Of a stretch of DNA of 33,259 nt, positions 1 to 8,367 are shown one piece after another. The stretch lies in assembly GCA_000406005.1 (NCBI GenBank), contig ASZN01000065.1, forward strand, positions 1 to 33,259, read 5' to 3'. Under the pieces are notes generated by a model that saw nothing but the letters and a program-made list of their open reading frames with translations, had not been told where the DNA came from and did no database searches. Within the stretch, counting starts at the first letter, position 1; every line of letters starts with the position of its first letter. The translations under genes and the position numbers were made by a program. The stretch comes from Candidatus Poribacteria bacterium WGA-3G (lineage in GTDB: Bacteria > Poribacteria > WGA-4E > WGA-3G).

Positions 1-383
1 CCGTTCTGTTAGATGAGAATTTTCGGAAAACACAGCGTTCTGGTGACACAAACTAAGAAGTTTGTGCTACAAAAGAGCAGCATGCGTAAGTCGTATCTTT
101 AACTCGTAAAAAACAATGGCATCTGAAAGACATTATTAATGAACTAAGACCATATTTTCCTGACACCGATTTACATTTCCATTTCAACAATACCAGTATG
201 AAACCGGATGGAGGTATTCTTGCGATAAAAAGCAGCAAGGACAGCACATTAACCTATCCAATTTTGATCTCGGAGGTAAAAAATCAAGGAACAAATGATT
301 TGCGGGCAAAAGAAGGATTACGCCAACAAGCACAAGGAAATGCTATCGAACGTCTTGGAAAGAATCTAAATGGTAAAGCATAA
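1..383 (+). pseudogene. EcoRI-like type II restriction endonuclease remnant
   Basis: Decayed gene. The frame ending at 383 is open from base 90, past the first ATG at 198, and resembles the core of EcoRI/RsrI: an INEL segment, then NNTSMKPDGGILAIK (EcoRI has SNSSIKPDGGIVEVK), then ISEVKNQG (EcoRI VAEAKHQG) and GNAIERLGKNL (EcoRI GNAIERSHKNI). The PDG...ExK arrangement supplies the PD-(D/E)xK catalytic residues. The protein stops just after this helix, so roughly the C-terminal half of a 277-residue EcoRI-type enzyme is missing. The frame is blocked upstream at 87-89. A different frame (13-102) carries RIFGKHS, possibly the IFG segment of the EcoRI N-terminus, which would mean a frameshift near 90-102. 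No methyltransferase is seen; it may lie left of the window. The family call is fairly sure; calling it non-functional is an inference from the truncation. Confidence 0.75.
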
Positions 384-443
384 AATATATGATTCAAGCG
401 GCTCATAATGAATCAGGGCACTTGCTGTAAGGTAGGAACAAAG

Positions 444-1520
444 ATGGCAAAAGTAGAGACCTCTGAACACCAGAAACCGACAATTATCGACTGCGATATC
501 CACAACACCGTCGCCTCCGAAACGGTGCTATACCCCTATCTCTCCGAACGCTGGCGCAAGCATCACGGTATGGTCGGCACAACCGACCGCGTCGGCGCAT
601 ATATCCCACGCGCCCAACCCTTCGGTGCAAGATACGACGCATGGACGCCATCGGGACATAGACCCGGTTCCGACCTCAATTTTCTACGTGAGCAACTCTT
701 AGACGCATTCAACATCGAATACGGTATCCTCAATTGTCTGACACCGGTCTGTGAGATGCCGAATCTCGCGTTCGCCGCAGCGTGGGCAACCGCTGTAAAC
801 GATTGGCAGATCGAAGAATGGCTCGAAAAAGAACCGAGACTCCGGGCATCTATGATCGTCGCATGCGATGACGCTGAATTCACCACCGCTGAAATCAACC
901 GACTTGCAGAGCATCCGGGATTCGTGCAAATCTTGCTACTTGCGCGAACGATGGAACCCTTGGGACGACGCAGGTATTGGAAAATGTATGAAGCAGCCGC
1001 GCAGCACGACCTCCCGATAGGCATCCACTTCACCGGTGTCGGCGTAGGACCAATCACCGCTGTCGGTAGACCCTCACACTACATCGAAGACCACGCCGGA
1101 ATGACGCAGGCGTTCCAGACACAGGTAACCAGCCTCGTCTGCGAAGGGGTCTTTGAACAATTCCCGACACTCAGGTTCGTTTTAATTGAAGGCGGCTTCG
1201 CTTGGCTACCGCCGTTGATGTGGCGACTCGACCGCTCGTGGAAAAAATTACGCGATGAAGTCCCCGAATTGAAACGGCTACCCTCTGAATACATCCGCGA
1301 ACACTTTTGGATCACCACACAACCGATCGAGGAACCGCCGAAACAAGAGTACTTCGACCAACTCCTCGCGCAGCTTAATTCAGATGACAAGTTAATGTTC
1401 GCAACCGACTATCCGCATTGGGATTTCGATTCCCCCGATCAGGCACTCCCGAGCAACCTCTCTCCGACACGCAAACGCAAAATCATGGCAGAAAACGCGC
1501 GTGCCTTCTATCAATTTTAA
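444..1520 (+). CDS. Amidohydrolase-2 family (ACMSD-like) metal-dependent hydrolase
   Basis: A 358-residue TIM-barrel hydrolase of the amidohydrolase-2 family, whose members decarboxylate or hydrolyse small carboxylated or cyclic compounds in the cytoplasm. Visible motifs are the N-terminal metal-binding DxH (D18, H20 in IIDCDIHNT), the mid-barrel histidine H195 in GIHFTG, and the late-barrel aspartate D322 in MFATDYPHWD, typical of ACMSD-type enzymes. The substrate cannot be read from the sequence. Start: the frame is open from an ATG at 408, but the ATG at 444 is preferred because a purine-rich AAGGTAGGA precedes it and the protein then begins a few residues before the first barrel strand. 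It ends 8 bases from the stop of the convergent PhyH gene. Such hydrolases often neighbour PhyH proteins in catabolic gene sets, but no operon is shown here. Confidence 0.85.
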   Translation: MAKVETSEHQKPTIIDCDIHNTVASETVLYPYLSERWRKHHGMVGTTDRVGAYIPRAQPFGARYDAWTPSGHRPGSDLNFLREQLLDAFNIEYGILNCLTPVCEMPNLAFAAAWATAVNDWQIEEWLEKEPRLRASMIVACDDAEFTTAEINRLAEHPGFVQILLLARTMEPLGRRRYWKMYEAAAQHDLPIGIHFTGVGVGPITAVGRPSHYIEDHAGMTQAFQTQVTSLVCEGVFEQFPTLRFVLIEGGFAWLPPLMWRLDRSWKKLRDEVPELKRLPSEYIREHFWITTQPIEEPPKQEYFDQLLAQLNSDDKLMFATDYPHWDFDSPDQALPSNLSPTRKRKIMAENARAFYQF

Positions 1521-1528
1521 GCAGTCAA

Positions 1529-2347
1529 TCAGATTGTTACAACCTGCGGTGCCTGTTCTAACTTCAGATTATGTTCTGCTGCCCACTGCGCTGCCGCACC
1601 ACCCCCGCCGCCGAGAAACTGTTTTCCTAAGTCATCAACGTTTGCCAGTACCGATTCGTCGGGTTGTTGTCTGTCATTGTAATAGAGCAGATAGCCTTCC
1701 GGTTTGAGCCACGCGTAATGGTATCCGTAAATGACAATCTTGGCGGTTTTATCCGTGAAATTGAGTCCAGTGGTGTGGTAGATACGGCTTTCAAAAAAAT
1801 AAGCATCCCCTGCGCGGAGGAGCGGCTCGTCGTAGGGTTCAATCGGATCAATTTCACCTTCGGGGATCCCCAAAGGTTCGCCTGATTTGTGGCTCTTCGG
1901 GATGAACAGCGTCGCACCAGAATTCGGCACATCGCAGTCTGTTAAGCAGTAAGCGACCTTCAAGCCAACGCGTGGGCAAGCCTTGTGTCCGAGGTCCAAA
2001 TGCAGACCCGCATCTCGGTGCCATCCACGGTGCTCGGGGAGTTCATGTGGCTGTGGGTGTTTGTAGAGAAGCGCAGTATTGGTAATATGGATATTTGTGC
2101 CGAGGAGTTGAATCACTAAGGGTATCGCTCTTGTTTGTGATACAAGCGCCGCGAAGGCAGGTTCTTGCACCAATCCGTCTCGCCTGTGTCCATAGTGTCC
2201 GCCGTTGAGATCCAAGGATGCCATTAAACCGTCCCCGGCCTCCAGCAAGCGATCTATCATTGCGTTGTCAAGGACTGAACGCATGATGAAGTATCCGTTA
2301 TCTTCAAACGTTTGACGTTGCGCCTCCGTCAACTGGACGAATTCCAT
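1529..2347 (-). CDS. Phytanoyl-CoA dioxygenase (PhyH) family protein
   Basis: A 272-residue Fe(II)/2-oxoglutarate oxygenase of the PhyH family. The protein opens with the usual PhyH start (LTEAQRQTFEDNGYFIMRSVL). The iron-binding HxD is H110-x-D112 in GWHRDAG, the distal histidine is H191 in RIYHTTG, and basic residues for 2-oxoglutarate follow. This family hydroxylates very diverse substrates, so the substrate is unknown. The ATG at 2347 is preceded by AAGGAG at 8-base spacing. Orientation is convergent with the amidohydrolase, the two stops being 8 bases apart. A second, dissimilar PhyH gene lies at 13497-14312; paralogue expansion of this family is common in Poribacteria-like genomes (recalled, not searched). 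Confidence 0.9.
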   Translation of the reverse strand: MEFVQLTEAQRQTFEDNGYFIMRSVLDNAMIDRLLEAGDGLMASLDLNGGHYGHRRDGLVQEPAFAALVSQTRAIPLVIQLLGTNIHITNTALLYKHPQPHELPEHRGWHRDAGLHLDLGHKACPRVGLKVAYCLTDCDVPNSGATLFIPKSHKSGEPLGIPEGEIDPIEPYDEPLLRAGDAYFFESRIYHTTGLNFTDKTAKIVIYGYHYAWLKPEGYLLYYNDRQQPDESVLANVDDLGKQFLGGGGGAAAQWAAEHNLKLEQAPQVVTI

Positions 2348-2489
2348 TATGTAGGCTCCTTCTTTTTTTTAAGAAATCAGGGTGATAGAAATGCTTGAAT
2401 ATGGTATCATAAATTGAAACGGGTGTCTACCAGAGGTATTCGGTTTCAGTTTTCTAAATAGTTTTAAATTGCAGGGGTAAGGAAAGAAC

Positions 2490-3269
2490 ATGATTCACGT
2501 TTCAAATCTCACAAAAAAATATGGACAAAACACGGCAGTTGATGACATTAGTTTTGAAATCCAACAAGGTGAAATCGTCGGCTATCTCGGTCCTAACGGT
2601 GCAGGAAAAAGTACGACCCTTAAAATGCTCGTCGGTCTGCTGCAACCGACATCCGGTGAAATTACCGTGGCGGGATACAATGCCGAAACCGAACTGCTTG
2701 AACTAAAACGGCACATCGGATACGTTCCTGAAGAAGCGCAGCTCTATGAACACCTCACCTTGGTAGAGCACCTCCAGTTAATCGGCAGACTCTATCATTT
2801 AGAAGAACGTCTCATCGAGAAAAAAATAAAGGACCTCGCGAGACTGTTTGAGATGGAAGCGCAGGCGAACCAAAGAATAAGCGGCTTTTCGCAAGGCATG
2901 CGGCAGAAATGTATCATTATGTCCGCACTGTTGCACAATCCAGATGTCCTCTTTTTAGACGAACCGTTCACCAATCTGGATGTCGGAACCGTAACCCTCA
3001 TGAAAACACTCTTACAACGGCTCGCCGATTTAGGAAAAACGATCCTCTATTGTACACATATCCTTGAAGTCGCCGAAACGCTCTGCCCGCGAATTATGAT
3101 TATCAACTCCGGGAACCTCGTCGCCGATGCACCGGTGGAAGAACTACGACAGCAGACAAATCAGCGTGCCCTCAACGAAATTTTCACGCAACTCACGGAC
3201 ACAACAGGAATTGATGAAAAAACGGAGGAAGCAGTCCGGATTGTGACGGAGGACACTCCAGATGCTTAA
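2490..3269 (+). CDS. ABC transporter ATP-binding protein
   Basis: A 259-residue nucleotide-binding subunit of an ABC exporter. Motifs in order: Walker A GPNGAGKST near residue 34, an ABC signature variant FSQGMRQK near residue 130, Walker B VLFLDEP near 150, and the switch histidine in CTHILE near 188. The C-terminal tail after residue 225 resembles that of ABC-2-type ATPases. A purine-rich AAGGAAAG stands before the ATG. The next gene overlaps by 8 bases, and the two permeases downstream presumably form the membrane part with it. The substrate is not predictable; the subclass (DrrA/CcmA-like, with many single-ATPase exporters) suggests export rather than import. Confidence 0.95.
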   Translation: MIHVSNLTKKYGQNTAVDDISFEIQQGEIVGYLGPNGAGKSTTLKMLVGLLQPTSGEITVAGYNAETELLELKRHIGYVPEEAQLYEHLTLVEHLQLIGRLYHLEERLIEKKIKDLARLFEMEAQANQRISGFSQGMRQKCIIMSALLHNPDVLFLDEPFTNLDVGTVTLMKTLLQRLADLGKTILYCTHILEVAETLCPRIMIINSGNLVADAPVEELRQQTNQRALNEIFTQLTDTTGIDEKTEEAVRIVTEDTPDA

Positions 3270-4950
3270 GGGTTTCAAGAGTAGGGTTCCGGGAGACAAG
3301 TTACGTGAAAAAATCGTGGCAATGCTCGGTGCTTCGCCAACGCAGTATCGGTTGTTGCTAAAAACAGAGAAATTGGTAGACAAGCGGGCACTTGCGGGAA
3401 AAAACGACTTATCCAACACGATGCTTGCTGCAACCCATGTTTTCTGTTTTATAACCAGCATCGGGCTTACGCTTATGCCGTTCCTTTTCCCGATGGACAC
3501 GTTCACCTACGCGCTTATGGGCATCACGATGTCGATGATAATAGGTCTCTGGACGATGCCATACCTCGACATCCTTCTCACACCTATAAACTATCCTGTT
3601 ATAGCACACACGCCTGTGTCATCAAGAACCTATTTCCTCGTGAAGTTAACGCAGCTAATGTCTCACGTTGTCCTATGGTTAGTCAGTTTAAATCTGCTTC
3701 CTGCTATCGGCGGTATCTGGCTTCGTTCGTCGGAATCCTCCCAGTTCCAATTCTTTTTTCCTTTTGTCTACCTACCAATCGCCTTTATGTCCGGTTTTTT
3801 CACAATCGGCGTGATGACGACTTTCGCTGGATATTTGACAAAACTCTACAGCAAGAAGACACTCCGAAATATCGCACAATATGCACAGCTTATATTTTTC
3901 TCGGTCTTTCCTGCGGTAATGGTATTGATCCTCTATTATCGTATATTACCAGCCATCCCCAAGGATAAACTAATTTCGTCTTTGAAATGGTTCGATGCAC
4001 TCCCTAACGGTTGGTTTGCTGCAACCGTCTCGCTTGCCCTCGGACAAATAGAACGTTCTAATATTGTGAGAAACCTGATTTTAACAGGACTGGCTGTCGC
4101 TTCAACACTCTTTTTAGTGTTGGTTCCACTTCGGGATATCTCAAAGAGTTATTCAAAATATCTCTCTCACCTCTTGGAATCTGGTAGTGAACAAAAATCT
4201 AAACTCCGGGTAAAAACACCACTGTTCGCGAGGATGTTCCGCAATCCAACTGTCCGTGTTGGGCTTTGCCTCGGCTCCGCATATATGTACCGAGATAAAC
4301 AGATATTGCGACAACTCTTAGCTTCGTTGGGTTTTACTTTTGGAATGGTATTCGCTTTTGCCCAAGATAATATATTCTCTCTCAAGTGGATTCAAGACTC
4401 CGTCAATATCGGATTAAGTCCAGGCTTTTCTATCCTGTTCTGGGGCATCGGCATAAGTCTAACCGGTTGTTTCATTTTAGCTATCAGGTATTCAGAACAC
4501 TATAAAGCGTCGTGGATGTTAAAGCTCGCACCGCTCCAAGCACCGCGTGTGTTATGGCGCGGTGTTCAGGCAGCTGCACTGCTCTACATTGTCGTGCCGT
4601 GGACGCTCCTTATGCTTTGTATCGCTATCACTTTTTGGGGGATTTTAGGCATATTTTACGTTTTACCGGGATTGATCGTTTTCCTCAATGTTATTGCCCT
4701 TTCCCCAAAACCGAGATATAGTTTGCCTCTCGCCGAGGAATTTGTCCAAAAACGGATGCCATCTGCAATTTGGGTGCCTTCTCTATCCAATATCTTCAGT
4801 AGTGTCTTCGTCGGAATCCAATTTCTAACGCATGTGATTCATACATCGGCTTATTACGGTTTCTATTCCATCACGGTTGTCGGTGGACTTATCAGTTTTA
4901 TTTATTTTCTAAAAGAAAATAAACGAGTGGAGGAAACCGTAGATGCTTGA
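3262..4950 (+). CDS. ABC exporter permease (paralogue 1)
   Basis: A 562-residue integral membrane protein with about ten or more hydrophobic segments, among them stretches near residues 50-100, 130-220, 265-285 and from 360 to the C-terminus. It overlaps the ATPase gene by 8 bases and is preceded by GGAGG at 9-base spacing, so translation is probably coupled. It is clearly homologous over its whole length to the next gene, sharing for example YFLVKLTQ, YLPIAFMSGFFTIGV, LPNGWFA.VSLALG, YMYRDK and RYSEHYKASWML. It carries about 12 more N-terminal residues than its paralogue. It has no ATPase motif and is called a permease from topology and operon position. Which substrate it moves is unknown. 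Confidence 0.8.
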   Translation: MLKGFKSRVPGDKLREKIVAMLGASPTQYRLLLKTEKLVDKRALAGKNDLSNTMLAATHVFCFITSIGLTLMPFLFPMDTFTYALMGITMSMIIGLWTMPYLDILLTPINYPVIAHTPVSSRTYFLVKLTQLMSHVVLWLVSLNLLPAIGGIWLRSSESSQFQFFFPFVYLPIAFMSGFFTIGVMTTFAGYLTKLYSKKTLRNIAQYAQLIFFSVFPAVMVLILYYRILPAIPKDKLISSLKWFDALPNGWFAATVSLALGQIERSNIVRNLILTGLAVASTLFLVLVPLRDISKSYSKYLSHLLESGSEQKSKLRVKTPLFARMFRNPTVRVGLCLGSAYMYRDKQILRQLLASLGFTFGMVFAFAQDNIFSLKWIQDSVNIGLSPGFSILFWGIGISLTGCFILAIRYSEHYKASWMLKLAPLQAPRVLWRGVQAAALLYIVVPWTLLMLCIAITFWGILGIFYVLPGLIVFLNVIALSPKPRYSLPLAEEFVQKRMPSAIWVPSLSNIFSSVFVGIQFLTHVIHTSAYYGFYSITVVGGLISFIYFLKENKRVEETVDA

Positions 4951-6589
4951 TAAAATCGTAACGCTGCTCGGTGGATCAGCAGTACAGTACAGGATCCTCC
5001 TAAAAACGGAGAGGTTGGTCGAAAAACGCGCACTCGAAGGGAAACGCTTTGCAAACCTGTCGCTCGGTGTGACGTGTGGACTCTTCTTTATCATGGGAAT
5101 CTCAATGGCATCTATGCTGATCCTCCGTTTAGATGTGTACACCTACGCCCTTATCAGTATCACGACATCCATGGCGATGATAGGGTTTTGGACGATCCCA
5201 TACTTTGATATCCTTATCAGTCCTATAAACTACCCGATTGTAGCACACACCCCTGTGTCATCGCGCACCTATTTTCTCGTGAAACTGACGCAGATACTCA
5301 CTTACACAGCACTGTTATTAGGCAGTTTGAATCTACCACCCGCAATCGCTGGTATCTGGGTTCATGTTAGGGAATCTTCTCAACTCCTATATTTTTTTCC
5401 GCTTGTTTATCTGCCCATCGCTTTCATGTCCGGTTTTTTCACGATTGGCGTGACGACCGTCTTCGCAGGCTATCTGACGAAACTTTATACCAAAAAGAGT
5501 CTCCGAAATATCGCACAATACGCCCAATTTACACTGCCCGCCCTTTTCCCCGTGGTATGGATTCTACTTCCCCGTTTACCACTCTCGCTATCAGATGGCG
5601 GAATAGATCAATTAACCCCGGTGCTGAAATGGTTCTACGCACTTCCGAACGGCTGGTTTGCAGGGGCAGTATCGCTTGCACTCGGAGAAATAGAGGCACC
5701 TAATATTGTGAGAGATCTGATTCTAACAGGATTGGCTGTCGTTTCAACGCTGTTTCTGGTATGCGTTCCCCTTCGGAGTATCGCACAGAGCTATTCCGAA
5801 TATCTCTCTCACTTGTCGGAAACCGGGAATCAACAGAAATCTGAGTTGCGGGTGAAAATACCGCTATTCGCGAATATATTCCGAAATCCCACTATCCGTG
5901 CGGGGTTCTGTCTCAGCACTGCATATATGTACCGTGATAAACACATCTTGCGCCAACTTGTCAGTTCGTTTGCGGGTATCATTATAATCATCGTCGCATT
6001 CAGCCAAGATAACCTATTTTCTCTCAAATGGATTCAAGGTGCTTATGCCATCGGCTTAAGTCCAGGCTTTTCTATTATCTCCTGCTTTGTCGGTATAAGC
6101 TTCATCGGTTGCTTTATCTTACCCGTGAGGTATTCGGAACACTATAAAGCGTCGTGGATGCTAACGCTCGCACCGCTATCAGCACCGAGAGATTTGTGGC
6201 GAGGCGTGCAATCAACCGCGCTTCTCTATATTGTCGCGCCGTGCACGCTTGTTATGCTTTGCATCGCTACCGTCATTTGGGGAGTTTCAGGCATATTTTA
6301 CGTCTTACCGGGATTAATTACGCTACTCTATTACGTCATTTTCTACCCAAAACCGCGATCCGGATTGCCGCTTGCCGAAGAATTTGTCCAAAAACGTGCG
6401 GTCGTTGGGGCTTGGCTCCCTTTCATTTTTAACATTTTGGCTATTGCCATTTTCGTCGGCATCCAATTTCTAACGTATCTGCTAAATATATGGGTCTATT
6501 ACACTTTCTATTGTGTTACGATCATAGCAGGATTTATCGGTTGGATCCACTTTTTTAGAAAAAATGATAAGAAGGAGAAATTAACTTGA
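4943..6589 (+). CDS. ABC exporter permease (paralogue 2)
   Basis: A 548-residue membrane protein, the tandem duplicate of the preceding permease, with the same hydrophobic pattern and shared blocks (QYR.LLKTE.LV.KRAL, TPVSSRTYFLVKLTQ, SGFFTIGV, GLSPGFSI, PLAEEFVQKR). The junction is also duplicated: GGAGG, then 9 bases, then an ATG that overlaps the previous stop by 8 bases. The two permeases could form a heterodimer with the single ATPase, a common arrangement for ABC-2-type exporters. The stop codon at 6587-6589 lies inside the -35 box of the tcmP promoter, so no terminator separates the operons and some read-through is possible. Confidence 0.8.
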   Translation: MLDKIVTLLGGSAVQYRILLKTERLVEKRALEGKRFANLSLGVTCGLFFIMGISMASMLILRLDVYTYALISITTSMAMIGFWTIPYFDILISPINYPIVAHTPVSSRTYFLVKLTQILTYTALLLGSLNLPPAIAGIWVHVRESSQLLYFFPLVYLPIAFMSGFFTIGVTTVFAGYLTKLYTKKSLRNIAQYAQFTLPALFPVVWILLPRLPLSLSDGGIDQLTPVLKWFYALPNGWFAGAVSLALGEIEAPNIVRDLILTGLAVVSTLFLVCVPLRSIAQSYSEYLSHLSETGNQQKSELRVKIPLFANIFRNPTIRAGFCLSTAYMYRDKHILRQLVSSFAGIIIIIVAFSQDNLFSLKWIQGAYAIGLSPGFSIISCFVGISFIGCFILPVRYSEHYKASWMLTLAPLSAPRDLWRGVQSTALLYIVAPCTLVMLCIATVIWGVSGIFYVLPGLITLLYYVIFYPKPRSGLPLAEEFVQKRAVVGAWLPFIFNILAIAIFVGIQFLTYLLNIWVYYTFYCVTIIAGFIGWIHFFRKNDKKEKLT

Positions 6590-6615
6590 CATAACCTAAC
6601 AAAAATTGGTATAAT
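6586..6615 (+). promoter_or_regulatory. Near-consensus sigma-70 promoter of tcmP operon
   Basis: The -35 box TTGACA (6586-6591) and -10 box TATAAT (6610-6615) are both exact consensus, separated by 18 bases. The predicted transcription start is near 6622, giving a leader of about 37 bases before the ATG at 6659. The -35 box overlaps the stop codon of the upstream permease. This is the best promoter match in the window. Confidence 0.85.
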
Positions 6616-6624
6616 TTAATATAG

Positions 6625-6636
6625 TGATAATTATCA
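6625..6636. promoter_or_regulatory. 12-bp palindrome, candidate operator
   Basis: TGATAATTATCA is a perfect 12-bp palindrome starting about 10 bases after the -10 box, so it spans roughly +3 to +14 of the predicted transcript. This is a typical repressor position. It looks like part of a Fur-type GATAAT site but lacks the full 19-bp box. Which protein binds it, if any, is unknown. Confidence 0.45.
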
Positions 6637-6658
6637 TACTTAAAAATGGAAGGTGAAG

Positions 6659-7579
6659 ATGAATAGTCGTGGACATACATTTGGTGGACCTTGGACGGAG
6701 CAAAAGTTGGAATATCTGAGAAAATACTTACACGCCTACACAACAATTATGAAGGATAAGAATTTTCATTTCGCATACATAGATGCTTTTGCTGGTACAG
6801 GATACCACGAACCAAAACGTGACGAGAACGCTGATCAGATGCTATTTGATTTTGCTTCTGAGGAAACGCAGATGTTTTGGGATGGTTCGGCACGTATTGC
6901 CTTACAAGTGAAATACCCTTTCAAGGAATATATTTTTATTGAAAAAGACAAAAACAGGTTTTCCAAATTAGAAAAACTTAGGAACGAATTTCCGAATGAG
7001 CAAATTGAATTTAGCAATAGTGATGCGAACGACTATTTGATAAATTTGTGTAGCGAAAGAAACTGGAACTCTGACAGAGCCATTGTGTTTCTTGATCCAT
7101 ACGGGATGCAAGTAGAGTGGAAAACCATTGAGGCTATTGCTCAAACCCAAGCCATTGACTTATGGATCTTATTCCCGCTTGGTACTGTAAACCGGTTGCT
7201 AAAAAAGGATGGGGAGATCCAACCCTCTCTACGAGCAAGACTTGACTCGTTTTTTGGAGAACCTGACTGGAGAGAAGTGTTCTATCCATTAACTGAGATT
7301 TCGCTTACTGAAGAAAATTACCGACAAAAAACAAGTGATATTTTCGCCGAGATTGGGAAATACTTCATGAAGCGTTTGCAAGGCATATTTGCAGGGGTAG
7401 TTGATAATCCTCCCGCGCTCTATAATTCAATGAATGTTCCTTTGTATCTTCTCTGTTTTGCCGTGGGGAACCCGAGGGGAGCCAAAATAGCACTTAATAT
7501 TGCCCAAGACATTCTTTTGAAACCGTTGCGACAAGAGGTTTCACCGGTAAAACAACCAGAACAATTAGAACTCTTATAA
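6659..7579 (+). CDS. tcmP: Three-Cys-motif partner protein TcmP
   Basis: A 306-residue protein matching the TcmP family, which is defined by its genetic pairing with three-Cys-motif (Gp37/Gp68, DUF5131) proteins. It begins with the family's HTFGGPWTEQKLEYLRKYL segment. A Rossmann methyltransferase-like glycine motif follows (IDAFAGTG, D42-G48), then an acidic strand end (FIEKDKNRF), then FLDPYG (D146-P147-Y148), which resembles the DPPY motif IV of amino-methyltransferases. A nucleic-acid or small-molecule methyltransferase role is an inference. A GTG at 6653 is in frame, but the ATG at 6659 is preferred because GGAAGGTG lies just upstream. The next gene starts 11 bases after the stop, so the two are co-transcribed from the promoter at 6586. 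Confidence 0.85.
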   Translation: MNSRGHTFGGPWTEQKLEYLRKYLHAYTTIMKDKNFHFAYIDAFAGTGYHEPKRDENADQMLFDFASEETQMFWDGSARIALQVKYPFKEYIFIEKDKNRFSKLEKLRNEFPNEQIEFSNSDANDYLINLCSERNWNSDRAIVFLDPYGMQVEWKTIEAIAQTQAIDLWILFPLGTVNRLLKKDGEIQPSLRARLDSFFGEPDWREVFYPLTEISLTEENYRQKTSDIFAEIGKYFMKRLQGIFAGVVDNPPALYNSMNVPLYLLCFAVGNPRGAKIALNIAQDILLKPLRQEVSPVKQPEQLELL

Positions 7580-7590
7580 GAGGTGAACCA

Positions 7591-8331
7591 GTGGCATCCC
7601 AATCCTCAAAAATTGAGTGGACAGAATCTACATGGAATCCCGTGCGCGGTTGTACCCGTGTCTCAGAAGGCTGCAGGTTCTGTTATGCAGAACGGATCGC
7701 AGCACGATTCTCTGGCAAAGGCATGGCTTACGAAGGTTTGGCTGAGAACACCAAAGCAGGTCCGCGATGGACGCAAGAGGTACAAATGGTTCGTGAATTG
7801 CTAAACGCACCCCTTAAATGGAAAAAGCCGCGCCGAATCTTTGTTAATTCTATGAGCGATCTCTTTCATGAAAAGATAGAATTATCCTACATCCAAGAAG
7901 TCTTTGCTGTGATGAAGGAGGCACATTGGCATCAATTTCAAATCTTGACAAAACGGGCAGAACGACTGTTAGACTTCAATACGGAATTGCCGTGGGCACC
8001 GAACATCTGGATGGGAGTTAGCGTCGAAGATGAACGCGTGACAGATCGGATTGATGCGCTTTGCCAAACCGACGCGCATATCAAATTTCTCTCACTTGAA
8101 CCGTTGCTCGGCGCACTTCCAAACCTAAAATTAGATGAAATAGACTGGGTTATCGTAGGAGGCGAGTCAGGTCCCGGTGCGCGTGAGATGAAAAAAAAAT
8201 GGGTCATTGACATCCGAGATCAATGCGCGGATGCCAACGTATATTTTTTCTTTAAGCAGTGGGGAGGAAAACGGAAATCGAAAACAGGTAGGGAATTAGA
8301 TGGCAGGACTTATGATAAGATGCCGGTTTAA
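7591..8331 (+). CDS. Three-Cys-motif protein (DUF5131, phage Gp37/Gp68 family), radical-SAM-like
   Basis: A 246-residue protein of the DUF5131/Gp37-Gp68 family. The N-terminal three-cysteine motif is C21-x6-C28-x2-C31 (GCTRVSEGCRFCYAE), reminiscent of a radical-SAM iron-sulfur site but with wider first spacing. TIM-barrel-like strands follow: IFVNSMSDLFHE, FQILTKRAERLL, IWMGVSVEDE, FLSLEPLLG, WVIVGGESGPGAREM and FFFKQWGG. The start is GTG at 7591, with AGAGGTG about 6 bases upstream; no better in-frame start exists. It forms a two-gene unit with tcmP. Homologues occur in phages and scattered genomic islands. The biochemical reaction is not established to my knowledge; joint modification of a nucleic acid is a guess. 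Confidence 0.88.
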   Translation: MASQSSKIEWTESTWNPVRGCTRVSEGCRFCYAERIAARFSGKGMAYEGLAENTKAGPRWTQEVQMVRELLNAPLKWKKPRRIFVNSMSDLFHEKIELSYIQEVFAVMKEAHWHQFQILTKRAERLLDFNTELPWAPNIWMGVSVEDERVTDRIDALCQTDAHIKFLSLEPLLGALPNLKLDEIDWVIVGGESGPGAREMKKKWVIDIRDQCADANVYFFFKQWGGKRKSKTGRELDGRTYDKMPV

Positions 8332-8353
8332 AGCGTCCTCCAAACCCGGCATC
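8319..8353. terminator. Hairpin between convergent genes
   Basis: GATGCCGGTTT (8319-8329) pairs with AAACCCGGCATC (8342-8353), with one bulged base and a 12-base loop. It overlaps the stop of the three-Cys-motif gene and lies before the end of the convergent unknown gene. There is no T-run on either side, so it may be an RNA-stabilising structure or a factor-assisted bidirectional terminator rather than a classic intrinsic one. Confidence 0.4.
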
Positions 8354-8367
8354 TCAGCAAATTATCC

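Noticed and set aside
563..1057. 164-codon minus-strand frame in the amidohydrolase gene
   Set aside because: Antisense of a strongly conserved hydrolase; no ribosome-binding site or motif.
6573..6597. GGAG followed by TTG-ACA-TAA after permease 2, resembling a third duplicated junction
   Set aside because: The frame closes after two codons and the bases are explained by the tcmP promoter.
6625..6636. Fur box
   Set aside because: Only 12 bp of a GATAAT-like palindrome; the 19-bp Fur consensus is not completed and no iron gene is adjacent.
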